From Eubacteriales bacterium (GTDB lineage Bacteria; Bacillota; Clostridia; Christensenellales; SZUA-584), in NCBI GenBank assembly GCA_028711205.1, contig JAQTSP010000120.1, positions 1 to 7,735 on the forward strand: a stretch of 7,735 bases of DNA, read 5' to 3'. Under the pieces are notes generated by a model. That model was not told the DNA's origin, searched no databases, and was given only the letters and a program-made list of their open reading frames with translations. Shown piece after piece: positions 1 through 5,285 of this stretch (the first letter of the stretch is position 1; the number at the start of each line of letters is the position of its first letter). The position numbers and the translations under genes were made by a program.

Positions 1-460
1 TAAAGCTGATTACGTCCGTTTTATCGGGGTCTTTGCGGTATTTAACGGCCATGGCCATAATCCATATGCCAACGCCGAGCAGCAGCATAACCAAAGAAAT
101 AAAGATCAAAATCCAGCCGCCGTTGACTTCAAAGGCTGTTACCCGGAGTGCCGATATGATGAGCCCGCATTCAATATACATCGCGATTATAAACGCCGCG
201 ATCAACATCGCGCCTTTAAAATTCAACCGGTTGATATACACCGTTTTGACATTGCCCGCAATTTTTTCAAACAAGCCGGTGACGTCGCCGAGCGACGAGA
301 TGGCGGCGTTTGTGGCATCCTCATATCCAAGTCCCTGCGCCTGGAATTCCTCGGTTTTCAAGTGCAGCGTATCGCGCAGTTCTTCGATCTGCTCGTTTAT
401 TTCACTGGTGTCCGGGTATTCTTTTTTGATTTTATTCAGATAATCGTTGATTATATTCAT
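1..460 (-). CDS. HAAS-type (DUF1700-like / permease-prefix) membrane protein, 3' part beyond the window
   Basis: The reverse strand is open from an ATG at 460 to the left edge, giving about 153 residues without a stop. Residues 1-70 form a charged helical domain (MNIINDYLNKIKKEYPDTSE, then a conserved-looking 'A..SLGD' motif near 53-59). This is typical of the HAAS/DUF1700 domain that accompanies PadR regulators in Bacillota. Two hydrophobic stretches follow, at about 83-105 and 115-138, both likely membrane helices, and a positively charged stretch (KYRKD) comes after the second. The ATG lies just after the padR stop, and its GGAGG (467-471 on the + strand) sits inside the last padR codons, so the two genes are translationally coupled. 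The family is thought to link a membrane sensor or export function to the PadR partner. The actual role is unknown and the C-terminus is not in the window. Confidence 0.82.
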   Translation of the reverse strand, partial: MNIINDYLNKIKKEYPDTSEINEQIEELRDTLHLKTEEFQAQGLGYEDATNAAISSLGDVTGLFEKIAGNVKTVYINRLNFKGAMLIAAFIIAMYIECGLIISALRVTAFEVNGGWILIFISLVMLLLGVGIWIMAMAVKYRKDPDKTDVISF

Positions 461-461
461 A

Positions 462-788
462 TTAAACCTCCAGCAATTGATCAATAATTTTTTTTGCAAA
501 TGCCCAGTTGCTTAAATTCTGTGCAAGGACTTTGTGACCGTGCGCGGTAATTCTATAGTACTTGCGACGCGCGCCCTGCGTTTCATCTCCCCAATATGCC
601 GCGATCAGCCCGCCTTTCTCAAGGCGGCGTATCGTGCTGTACATTGACGGCTCTTTGAGCTCATATTTTCCATCACTTTTTGTCAGTACCGTTTTGCCGA
701 TCTCGTAGCCGTACATGTCTTTGTCTTTTAAGAATGACAATATAATGGTATCGATATGGCCGCGTATCAGGTCGCTGGTTAAATCCAT
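462..788 (-). CDS. PadR-family transcriptional regulator
   Basis: This 108-residue protein has the compact PadR winged-helix layout: 'DTIILSFLKDKDMYGYEI' (13-30), then the recognition-helix region 'LKEPSMYSTIRRLEKGGLI' (44-62), and the wing 'ARRKYYRITAHG' (73-84). A short C-terminal helix (about 88-106) would serve for dimerisation. PadR proteins are usually repressors that bind dyad operators at their own promoters and at target genes. An open frame extends upstream to 836, but I chose the ATG at 788 because GGGAGG (797-802) stands 8 nt before it and because the family begins this way. The gene is the first of a two-gene unit with the HAAS membrane protein, a common pairing in Bacillota. An inverted repeat over the promoter suggests autoregulation. 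The inducing signal is unknown. Confidence 0.9.
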   Translation of the reverse strand: MDLTSDLIRGHIDTIILSFLKDKDMYGYEIGKTVLTKSDGKYELKEPSMYSTIRRLEKGGLIAAYWGDETQGARRKYYRITAHGHKVLAQNLSNWAFAKKIIDQLLEV

Positions 789-796
789 CCGTCTCA

Positions 797-802
797 CCTC
801 CC
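797..802 (-). promoter_or_regulatory. Shine-Dalgarno site that fixes the padR start
   Basis: On the reverse strand this reads GGGAGG, followed by 8 nt and the ATG at 788. It supports starting at MDLTSD rather than at the longer open frame to 836, whose first 16 residues look unlike a PadR N-terminus. Confidence 0.8.
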
Positions 803-807
803 AAAAG

Positions 808-836
808 AGCGTAACATATAATACTATGTATGTCAA
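808..836 (-). promoter_or_regulatory. Candidate padR promoter
   Basis: The reverse strand carries a perfect -35 TTGACA (836 down to 831), a 17-nt spacer, and an extended -10 TGT-TACGCT (the hexamer at 813-808). The -10 hexamer itself is weak (3 of 6). Transcription would begin only about 12 nt before the start codon. A second possible -10, TATAAT at 845-840, has no good -35. Confidence 0.5.
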
Positions 837-845
837 GGTATTATA
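817..845. promoter_or_regulatory. Inverted repeat over padR promoter, likely PadR operator
   Basis: TATAATAC (817-824) and GTATTATA (838-845) are perfect reverse complements separated by 13 nt, and they cover the -35 of the padR promoter. A further partial arm TAGTATTA (853-860) matches TAATACTA (819-826). PadR proteins commonly bind AT-rich dyads at their own promoters, so an autoregulatory operator is a reasonable inference. No binding evidence exists here. Confidence 0.5.
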
Positions 846-926
846 ACATAAATAGTATTATGCATGGTACATTTCGGGGGCCCTTATGCGTTTTTGCAGC
901 AGATCGATATTGTTATGGCTGACGCA

Positions 927-955
927 TTGAAATATTATGAGCGAAATGGTAGAAT
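927..955 (+). promoter_or_regulatory. Promoter of ridA
   Basis: TTGAAA (927-932, 5 of 6 to TTGACA), a 17-nt spacer, and TAGAAT (950-955, 5 of 6 to TATAAT) preceded by TGG, which gives an extended -10. This is a good sigma-A type promoter. Transcription would start near 962, giving a leader of roughly 107 nt before the ridA start. The promoter is divergent to padR. Confidence 0.65.
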
Positions 956-1010
956 AAAACAATAAATTGATGGGAGCAAGCCGAATCCACCACGGAACCG
1001 GAGGATAAGG

Positions 1011-1049
1011 ATGAAAATGACAACATATAAAGAAGCTGCCGCTTTTTAG
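1011..1049 (+). other. 12-codon mini-ORF in the ridA leader
   Basis: ATG at 1011 is preceded by GGAGG (1000-1004) with 6-nt spacing, and it encodes MKMTTYKEAAAF followed by TAG. It lies downstream of the predicted ridA promoter and ends 20 nt before the ridA ATG. A small hairpin (AAGAAGC 1030-1036, loop TGCC, GCTTTTT 1041-1047) overlaps its 3' end. A -1 slip on the T run (1043-1047) would join it in frame to ridA. It could be a leader peptide, an alternative N-terminus or a chance ORF; no family is recognised. Confidence 0.3.
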
Positions 1050-1056
1050 ATAACCC

Positions 1057-1061
1057 GGAGG
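1057..1061 (+). promoter_or_regulatory. Shine-Dalgarno site that fixes the ridA start
   Basis: GGAGG with 8 nt to the ATG at 1070. The in-frame GTG at 1061 overlaps this site, so it cannot be the start served by it. Confidence 0.8.
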
Positions 1062-1069
1062 TGCAGACC

Positions 1070-1483
1070 ATGCAGAAAAAACAGATCGTATCGACAGACA
1101 GCGCGCCGGCGGCGATCGGCCCGTATTCACAGGGTGTCAAGGCCGGCGGGCTGATTTATACGTCGGGGCAAATACCGATAGACCCCGATACCGGTCAGGT
1201 CGTCCATGGCGATGCGGCGGCACAGGCGCGCCGTGCGCTTCAGAACCTCGCGGCAGTTCTTGACGCAGCGGGCGCGGGATTTGACTGTGTTGTCAAGACC
1301 ACGGTTTTTTTAGCAGACATGGATGATTTTGCTGCGGTTAATGAGGTGTATACGCAGTTCTTTAAAAAAGGATTCCCTGCACGTTCGTGCATCCAGGCCG
1401 CAAAGCTGCCGAAGGACGTGATGGTTGAGATCGAGGCGGTTGCGATCGATCCGAAGGCAAAAGGGATACAAACCCATGTATAA
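1070..1483 (+). CDS. ridA: RidA-family 2-iminobutanoate/2-iminopropanoate deaminase
   Basis: This 137-residue protein matches RidA (YjgF/YER057c/UK114) from end to end: 'STDSAPAAIGPYSQ' near the start, 'YTSGQIP' (30-36), 'FPARSCIQAAKLPKDVMVEIEAVA' (102-125). The key residues are at the positions known for RidA: the carboxylate-binding arginine R105, C107 and E120. RidA is a trimeric cytosolic enzyme that hydrolyses reactive enamine/imine intermediates released by PLP enzymes such as threonine and serine dehydratases. This protects other PLP enzymes from damage. The length is slightly over the usual 125-130 because of a short tail (IDPKAKGIQTHV). It appears to be a single-gene unit, with its own promoter and a weak hairpin directly after the stop. 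It has no evident link to the methyltransferase locus. Confidence 0.95.
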   Translation: MQKKQIVSTDSAPAAIGPYSQGVKAGGLIYTSGQIPIDPDTGQVVHGDAAAQARRALQNLAAVLDAAGAGFDCVVKTTVFLADMDDFAAVNEVYTQFFKKGFPARSCIQAAKLPKDVMVEIEAVAIDPKAKGIQTHV

Positions 1484-1514
1484 ACCAAAGCCATATAAGG
1501 GTTTTGGTCCTTGT
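1484..1514 (+). terminator. Weak terminator-like hairpin after ridA
   Basis: ACCAAAGCC (1484-1492) pairs with GGTTTTGGT (1500-1508) through 9 bp with one G-U pair and a 7-nt loop, directly after the ridA stop codon. The following CCTTGTTTAA is only a poor U tract, so termination would be leaky at best. Confidence 0.4.
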
Positions 1515-1622
1515 TTAATATAAACGATCATTTTTACCAGTGCATTTACTTCTTTGCAATATCGTTTTGTGCTAAAATATGTCGCAATACAGGGCTTCTC
1601 CAGAGGGAGTGGTGACTTTATA

Positions 1623-1651
1623 TTGTAAGATATGATAAATTTTGATATAAT
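1623..1651 (+). promoter_or_regulatory. Promoter of the GntR-family regulator gene
   Basis: TTGTAA (1623-1628, 4 of 6), a 17-nt spacer, and a perfect TATAAT (1646-1651) preceded by TGA as an extended -10. Predicted start of transcription is near 1658, giving a leader of about 68 nt to the ATG at 1726. Confidence 0.65.
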
Positions 1652-1670
1652 AGAAGAAAATAGAAGAAAA
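1651..1670. repeat. Perfect tandem 10-bp repeat at the gntR transcription start
   Basis: TAGAAGAAAA occurs twice in direct succession (1651-1660, 1661-1670), overlapping the last base of the -10 and the predicted transcription start. It may be a simple replication-slippage product or a repeated operator half-site. Nothing in the sequence decides between these. Confidence 0.7.
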
Positions 1671-1725
1671 ATTTATTGCATTGGTATATTAATGGACCTG
1701 ATTATACGAGGGAAAGGTTAATGAT

Positions 1726-2502
1726 ATGGCGAAAAGAAAGCAAACGGAGTCGTTGTATTACATGATACAAGAGGATTTTAAACGGAAAATCAGATCATGG
1801 GAGTTACGTGAAAACCAGCGCATCATGTCGGAAGCGGAAATCTGCAGGCATTATGGCGTCAGCCGTATTACAGCCGTTCGCGCACTGAACAACCTCGCTG
1901 AGGAAGCGTACATCAAACGTATACCCGGCAAGGGCAGCTTTGTAAATTACCATGTCGTTGAACTGAATGCGAGCAAATATTACAGTTTTACTGAAGAGGC
2001 CATGCGCTGGGGAATGACGCCCGCATCGAAGACTTTGGATCAAAAGACAATCAAGGCCAGTCAGGCAAATAATGCCGATGAATTGATGGATAATCTGTTT
2101 ATAACCGGTGAGGATGAAGTATTCTACATCAAGCGTGTCCGGTATGCAGATGACGTCGTTATTGCAGTTGATATGTCCTATATTCCATTAAAACGGCTGA
2201 ATGAAAGTGGAAAGAAAGAGCTTGCAGGCAGAGATTTTCATTTCATTGATTCTGTTGATGCAAAGATACGAATGATGCGCAACGTGCCCACCCGGGTCAA
2301 TGAGGTTTTTTCTGTTGCGTATTTATCGAAGGAGGACTCGGCGTATTTTAATGTGGCTGTCAATACTCCGGTCATCAAGATAGCACGCACGACATGCTCT
2401 AACGAAGAGATTCTTGAGTTCCATATTTTTTTATGCGAGGGAACCAAATTCAATTATAACGTGGATTTAAAAAACGTCGAGAATCCGTCGCAGATGTTGT
2501 GA
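1726..2502 (+). CDS. GntR/HutC-family transcriptional regulator (HTH + UTRA)
   Basis: This is a 258-residue cytosolic regulator. Residues 9-76 are the GntR winged helix: 'LYYMIQEDFKRKIRSWELRENQRIMSEAEICRHYGVSRITAVRALNNLAEEAYIKRIPGKGSFV', including the recognition helix (SRITAVRALNNL) and the wing (R-I-P-G-K-G-S-F). Residues about 86-245 form a UTRA ligand-binding domain, with 'EVFYIKRVRYADD' (131-143), 'SYIPLKRL' (151-158) and 'EEILEFHIFLCEG' (227-239). Length and order are standard for the HutC subfamily, whose members sense small metabolites (sugars, amino acids, phosphonates). The start is supported by AAAGG (1713-1717) 8 nt before the ATG. The gene directly precedes the methyltransferase gene on the same strand, so control of that gene is plausible. 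The ligand cannot be predicted. Confidence 0.92.
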   Translation: MAKRKQTESLYYMIQEDFKRKIRSWELRENQRIMSEAEICRHYGVSRITAVRALNNLAEEAYIKRIPGKGSFVNYHVVELNASKYYSFTEEAMRWGMTPASKTLDQKTIKASQANNADELMDNLFITGEDEVFYIKRVRYADDVVIAVDMSYIPLKRLNESGKKELAGRDFHFIDSVDAKIRMMRNVPTRVNEVFSVAYLSKEDSAYFNVAVNTPVIKIARTTCSNEEILEFHIFLCEGTKFNYNVDLKNVENPSQML

Positions 2503-2598
2503 CACCTTATTCAACATTTTTATGAGTGACAAGAAGTAATTATACCGATATGTTAATGGCGCCTTGATCGTCTGGTTTGTGAATGGCTCTCCGAACGT

Positions 2599-2626
2599 GC
2601 TGTATTCAATCATACAGCGGCTTTTT
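2599..2626 (+). terminator. Probable intrinsic terminator after gntR
   Basis: GCTGTAT (2599-2605) and ATACAGC (2612-2618) form a perfect 7-bp stem with a 6-nt loop, followed by GGC and a five-T run (2622-2626). It lies 96 nt after the gntR stop and would separate gntR transcription from the methyltransferase gene. The GG before the T run makes it less than ideal. Confidence 0.55.
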
Positions 2627-2725
2627 GTTATACTGAAAAAAATGATATCCTATCAATAAAATACAACAATATTTATTAAAATAGTACAATACAGGCCGAT
2701 AGAAATTCTGTTTAATATGAATTGT

Positions 2726-2735
2726 AAAAGCTTTT
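2726..2735. promoter_or_regulatory. Palindrome upstream of the methyltransferase gene
   Basis: AAAAGCTTTT is a perfect 10-bp palindrome 25 nt before the start codon. The position would suit a repressor operator, for instance for the adjacent GntR protein, but such a short AT-rich palindrome can also occur by chance. Confidence 0.25.
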
Positions 2736-2760
2736 CGCATTATTATGAGAGGAAAGTATA

Positions 2761-3819
2761 ATGGCCAAAACTTGGGGGGCATGCATGCGCTTGCCCGGCG
2801 GCGTTGTACGATATGTTGATATGGATATGGATAAGTGGCTTGAGGATATAAAATCCTCTGAGACGAAGAAACCGATGCCCATACTGTCTTTCCCGGGCAT
2901 ACAGCTGATCGGCGCGGGCGTTGATGATCTGGTGAAAGATGGCGGCTTGCAGGCAAAATGCCTCAAGGCGCTTGGTGACCGGTACGACATGCCGGCGACG
3001 GTCACGTTCATGGACTTGTCTGTGGAGGCCGAGGCGTTCGGCAGCCCGATCAGATTGTCTGACGACGAAGTGCCGCCGGTATTGTCGAACATACTGAAAA
3101 CGGACAAAGATATCGATAATCTCAAGATACCCGCTGTCGGCGGTGCGCGGACCGGTGAGTATATTAAAGGCGTCGCAGAGGCAAAGAAGCTTATGCCAAA
3201 CAAGCCGGTATTTGCAGGGGCTATCGGGCCTTTCTCGCTGGCCGGCCGGCTTTCGGGAATGACGGAAATCATGATAAAAAGCATGACCGAGCCGGATTCT
3301 GTTATAAAGGTACTGGAGAAATGCACGGCGTTTTTAATGGAATACATCGGCGCGTTCAAGAATGCGGGTGCGGACGGCGTGATTATCGCGGAACCCGCTG
3401 CAGGGCTTCTTTCGCCCCGGCTGAACGCGGAATTCTCCGTTCCGTATAACAGACGGATCGTGGATGCCGTTCAGGATGAAAGCTTTATTGTCATCTATCA
3501 TAACTGCGGAAACGTTGGGCCGCTTATCGGCGATATCCTGGCGATCGGCGCAAAGGTGCTTCACTTTGGCAATACAGCCAATATGGAAGAAATACTGCCT
3601 CAGATACCGCCCGATATCGTCGTAATGGGCAACATCGATCCTGCGAGCGAGTTCAGGCAAGGCACACCGGAAAGCATCGCCGCCGCGACAAAAGCGCTGT
3701 TGACAAAGTGCTCAAAATTCAGCAATTTTGTGCTGTCGTCCGGATGCGACATACCGCCGCAATCGCCATTAGCCAACATCAGTGCTTTTTTCAGTGCGGC
3801 GGATTCGTTTTACGTGTAA
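2761..3819 (+). CDS. URO-D-fold corrinoid methyltransferase (MtaA/CmuA-like)
   Basis: This 352-residue protein of the uroporphyrinogen decarboxylase superfamily belongs to the methyltransferase branch, not true HemE. Visible signatures are 'FAGAIGPFSLAGRL' (151-164), 'AGADGVIIAEPAAGLLSP' (202-219), 'IVIYHNCGN' (243-251), 'MGNIDP' (289-294) and 'LSSGCDIPPQSP' (325-336). H247-x-C249 and C329 match the H-x-C...C zinc site of MtaA/MtbA-type enzymes, which activates a thiol or methyl acceptor. The protein would transfer a methyl group between a substrate or acceptor and cob(I)alamin on a corrinoid protein such as the one encoded at 5286. It is a stand-alone catalytic domain without a fused corrinoid domain. 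AGAGGA lies 7 nt before the ATG. The gene is flanked by terminators, so it is probably transcribed alone. Family members act on methanol, methylamines, aryl methyl ethers or chloromethane, and the sequence does not tell which applies here. Confidence 0.88.
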   Translation: MAKTWGACMRLPGGVVRYVDMDMDKWLEDIKSSETKKPMPILSFPGIQLIGAGVDDLVKDGGLQAKCLKALGDRYDMPATVTFMDLSVEAEAFGSPIRLSDDEVPPVLSNILKTDKDIDNLKIPAVGGARTGEYIKGVAEAKKLMPNKPVFAGAIGPFSLAGRLSGMTEIMIKSMTEPDSVIKVLEKCTAFLMEYIGAFKNAGADGVIIAEPAAGLLSPRLNAEFSVPYNRRIVDAVQDESFIVIYHNCGNVGPLIGDILAIGAKVLHFGNTANMEEILPQIPPDIVVMGNIDPASEFRQGTPESIAAATKALLTKCSKFSNFVLSSGCDIPPQSPLANISAFFSAADSFYV

Positions 3820-3827
3820 AAACGAAT
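3803..3827 (+). other. Hairpin spanning the methyltransferase stop codon
   Basis: ATTCGTTTT (3803-3811) and AAAACGAAT (3819-3827) are perfect 9-bp reverse complements with a 7-nt loop that contains most of the TAA stop (3817-3819). It sits 19 nt upstream of the strong terminator and could act as a 3'-end stabilising structure. On the reverse strand it would have only a weak T run. Confidence 0.4.
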
Positions 3828-3846
3828 GATTTACCCGAATTGACGA

Positions 3847-3880
3847 GCCGTTGCGGGCACATTCCGCAGCGGCTTTTTTA
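3847..3880 (+). terminator. Strong intrinsic terminator of the methyltransferase gene
   Basis: GCCGTTGCGG (3847-3856) pairs with CCGCAGCGGC (3864-3873), forming a 10-bp GC-rich stem with one G-U pair and a 7-nt loop. Six Ts follow (3874-3879). It lies 27 nt after the stop codon and separates the methyltransferase transcript from the downstream corrinoid operon. Confidence 0.9.
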
Positions 3881-3942
3881 TGAGGGATGATACATCATTG
3901 AATTCAAATGGCCAATAATATATAATCAATAAAAACAAGGTA

Positions 3943-3972
3943 TTACAAAATAGAATAATATTTTACTATAAT
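3943..3972 (+). promoter_or_regulatory. Candidate promoter of the PocR-AraC / corrinoid operon
   Basis: A perfect -10 TATAAT (3967-3972) is preceded at 18 nt by a poor -35 TTACAA (3943-3948). Transcription would start near 3979, about 35 nt before the ATG at 4014. A weak -35 would agree with activation by a regulator. Confidence 0.4.
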
Positions 3973-4013
3973 TGATCATGATATAGTTATAGAATACGTT
4001 AAGCGGGTGATTT

Positions 4014-5261
4014 ATGAGCAGTCTGTATGAATCGGCAAAAAAAATTGCCGATACATTTGAGAAAGCCTGTTGTATCAACTGTTTTTTGGTGGATATCGAT
4101 CAGCAAGACGGATTGTCTGAACGCGCCGAAAACGTCTTTTGCGCGGTTTGTTCAAGAGAGCAGCAAAAGCGGAAAAATGAATTGGTATGCGAGAACATCC
4201 ATCGGCACGGTATATTTCAGGCGGTTATATGGGGAGGTAAATATGAGTATCTTTGTCCCGCGGGGCTCGCGTTTATATGCACCGCGCTGCAGCAGGGCGG
4301 AGAGGTCAGATACGGTATCACTGCCGGACCGTTTTTGATGGTCGACCTTGCCGATTTTATTGAGGAGGATCTTGACAGGTTTTTTGGAGGTGTCACAATA
4401 AAAAGTCTTGCGGCACGGGCGGAAGAACTCCCGTATTTTTACAGTGGAAGGGTGTCTTATCTGGCCGACATATTGTCAATCGCCGCATCGTATGCAGCAG
4501 AAAGGGAGAGCTTTCAGTTGCGGGTCATGGAACAGGTGGCAAAAAGCCAGAACGACGTGTTCTATTCGTTGTCAAAGATAACGGACGCGCAAGACGGCTA
4601 TATATATCCGATCGAACAGGAAAAACTATTGCATGGGTATATTGCACAGGGCGATAAGCCGGCGTCCCAAAAGATATTGAACGATATACTGGGCCATATT
4701 TTTTTCAGTTCGGGCGGAGATTTTGAATATATTAAAGCAAGAATCATTGAGCTGATTGTCATATTGTCGCGGGCGGCAATAGAAGGGGGCGCGGACATTG
4801 CCGAGGTGTTTGGGCTCAACCATGACTACATAAAAGATGTCCAGAACTTCAAATCTTTAAACGAGCTGAACCAGTGGCTGGCAAAAGTGCTGATACGGTT
4901 CACCAGCAGTGTATTTGATTTCTCGATGACGAAACACTCGGATCTCATCAAGCGGGTGATCACATATATCAGAAAAAACTACATGAACAAGATATCGCTC
5001 AACGATATATCGGACTATACAAAACTGAGCGTATCCTATTTGAGCAAGATATTTAAGGAGCAGACGGATGAGAATCTGAGTGCGTATATCAATCATGTGC
5101 GCATCGAACACGCAAAGATGTTTCTGCTTGATGACAGCATCCCTTTGGTCGAGGTGGCGTATTTGTCCGGTTTTGAGGACCAGAGCTATTTTTCAAAAGT
5201 GTTTAAGAAAGTCGCTAAGGTGACGCCGGGAAAGTACCGGGAAAAGAAAGGGCAGATATAA
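4014..5261 (+). CDS. PocR-domain AraC-family transcriptional regulator
   Basis: A 415-residue cytosolic regulator. The N-terminal part (about 1-165) fits a PocR sensory domain: cysteine-rich 'FCAVC' (42-46), C59, then 'GGKYEYLCPAGLAFI' (74-88) and 'VRYGITAGPF' (98-107). A helical middle section (about 165-300) follows. The C-terminal AraC domain (about 309-410) has two helix-turn-helix units: 'ISLNDISDYTKLSVSYLSKIFKEQTDENL' (327-355) and 'VEVAYLSGFEDQSYFSKVFKKVAKVTPGKYR' (379-409). PocR domains are named after the propanediol/cobalamin regulator and are proposed to sense small hydrocarbon-type ligands. The corrinoid-protein gene follows 24 nt after the stop, so the regulator likely heads that operon and activates it, and perhaps the methyltransferase gene too. 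The ligand is unknown. The ribosome binding site before the ATG is weak (GGGTGA, 4005-4010). Confidence 0.9.
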   Translation: MSSLYESAKKIADTFEKACCINCFLVDIDQQDGLSERAENVFCAVCSREQQKRKNELVCENIHRHGIFQAVIWGGKYEYLCPAGLAFICTALQQGGEVRYGITAGPFLMVDLADFIEEDLDRFFGGVTIKSLAARAEELPYFYSGRVSYLADILSIAASYAAERESFQLRVMEQVAKSQNDVFYSLSKITDAQDGYIYPIEQEKLLHGYIAQGDKPASQKILNDILGHIFFSSGGDFEYIKARIIELIVILSRAAIEGGADIAEVFGLNHDYIKDVQNFKSLNELNQWLAKVLIRFTSSVFDFSMTKHSDLIKRVITYIRKNYMNKISLNDISDYTKLSVSYLSKIFKEQTDENLSAYINHVRIEHAKMFLLDDSIPLVEVAYLSGFEDQSYFSKVFKKVAKVTPGKYREKKGQI

Positions 5262-5285
5262 AGACGAAATTTAGGAGGAATACCA

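Larger units (their letters stand above)
1484..1725. other. Intergenic region ridA-gntR
   Basis: This 242-nt AT-rich gap holds the ridA 3' hairpin at its left end and the gntR promoter and leader at its right end. Between about 1515 and 1620 I see no ORF with a ribosome binding site and no strong structure. Confidence 0.6.
2503..2760. other. Intergenic region gntR-methyltransferase
   Basis: This 258-nt region contains a terminator-like hairpin (2599-2626), an AT-rich tract (2636-2690), and a perfect 10-bp palindrome AAAAGCTTTT (2726-2735) shortly before the methyltransferase ribosome binding site (AGAGGA, 2748-2753). I found no clear sigma-A promoter. The best -10-like hexamer is TACAAT (2685-2690), with no good -35, which would suit an activator-dependent promoter. 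Confidence 0.5.
3820..4013. other. Intergenic region methyltransferase-araC
   Basis: The left third carries the methyltransferase terminator. The rest (3881-4013) is very AT-rich and holds the candidate promoter of the PocR-AraC gene. No ORF with a ribosome binding site was seen. Confidence 0.6.

Noticed and set aside
33..443. 136-residue + strand ORF
   Set aside because: It is antisense to the HAAS membrane-protein gene, which has a coupled ribosome binding site, a recognisable domain and membrane helices. The + frame has no such support.
789..836. Longer padR start at 836
   Set aside because: The added residues MTYIVLYVTLFWEVRR overlap the promoter region and are unlike PadR N-termini. 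The ATG at 788 has a good GGGAGG.
864..965. 33-codon + strand ORF (MVHFGGPYAF...) upstream of ridA
   Set aside because: There is no ribosome binding site, it overlaps the ridA promoter, and it resembles no family I recognise.
970..1008. 12-codon + strand ORF MGASRIHHGTGG in the ridA leader
   Set aside because: No Shine-Dalgarno sequence precedes it. It is probably chance.
1061..1069. GTG start for ridA at 1061
   Set aside because: It overlaps the GGAGG that serves the ATG at 1070, and the family begins near the ATG.
2606..3359. Reverse-strand ORFs opposite the methyltransferase gene (116 and 215 residues)
   Set aside because: They are antisense shadows of a clear URO-D family gene, with low-complexity content and no ribosome binding sites.
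2761..3819. Uroporphyrinogen decarboxylase (HemE) as the function
   Set aside because: The H-x-C...C zinc ligands and the corrinoid neighbourhood indicate the methyltransferase branch; no heme genes are nearby.
3881..4013. Possible cobalamin riboswitch ahead of the corrinoid operon
   Set aside because: The gap is too short and AT-rich, and no B12-box-like sequence (GCCACTG type) is present.
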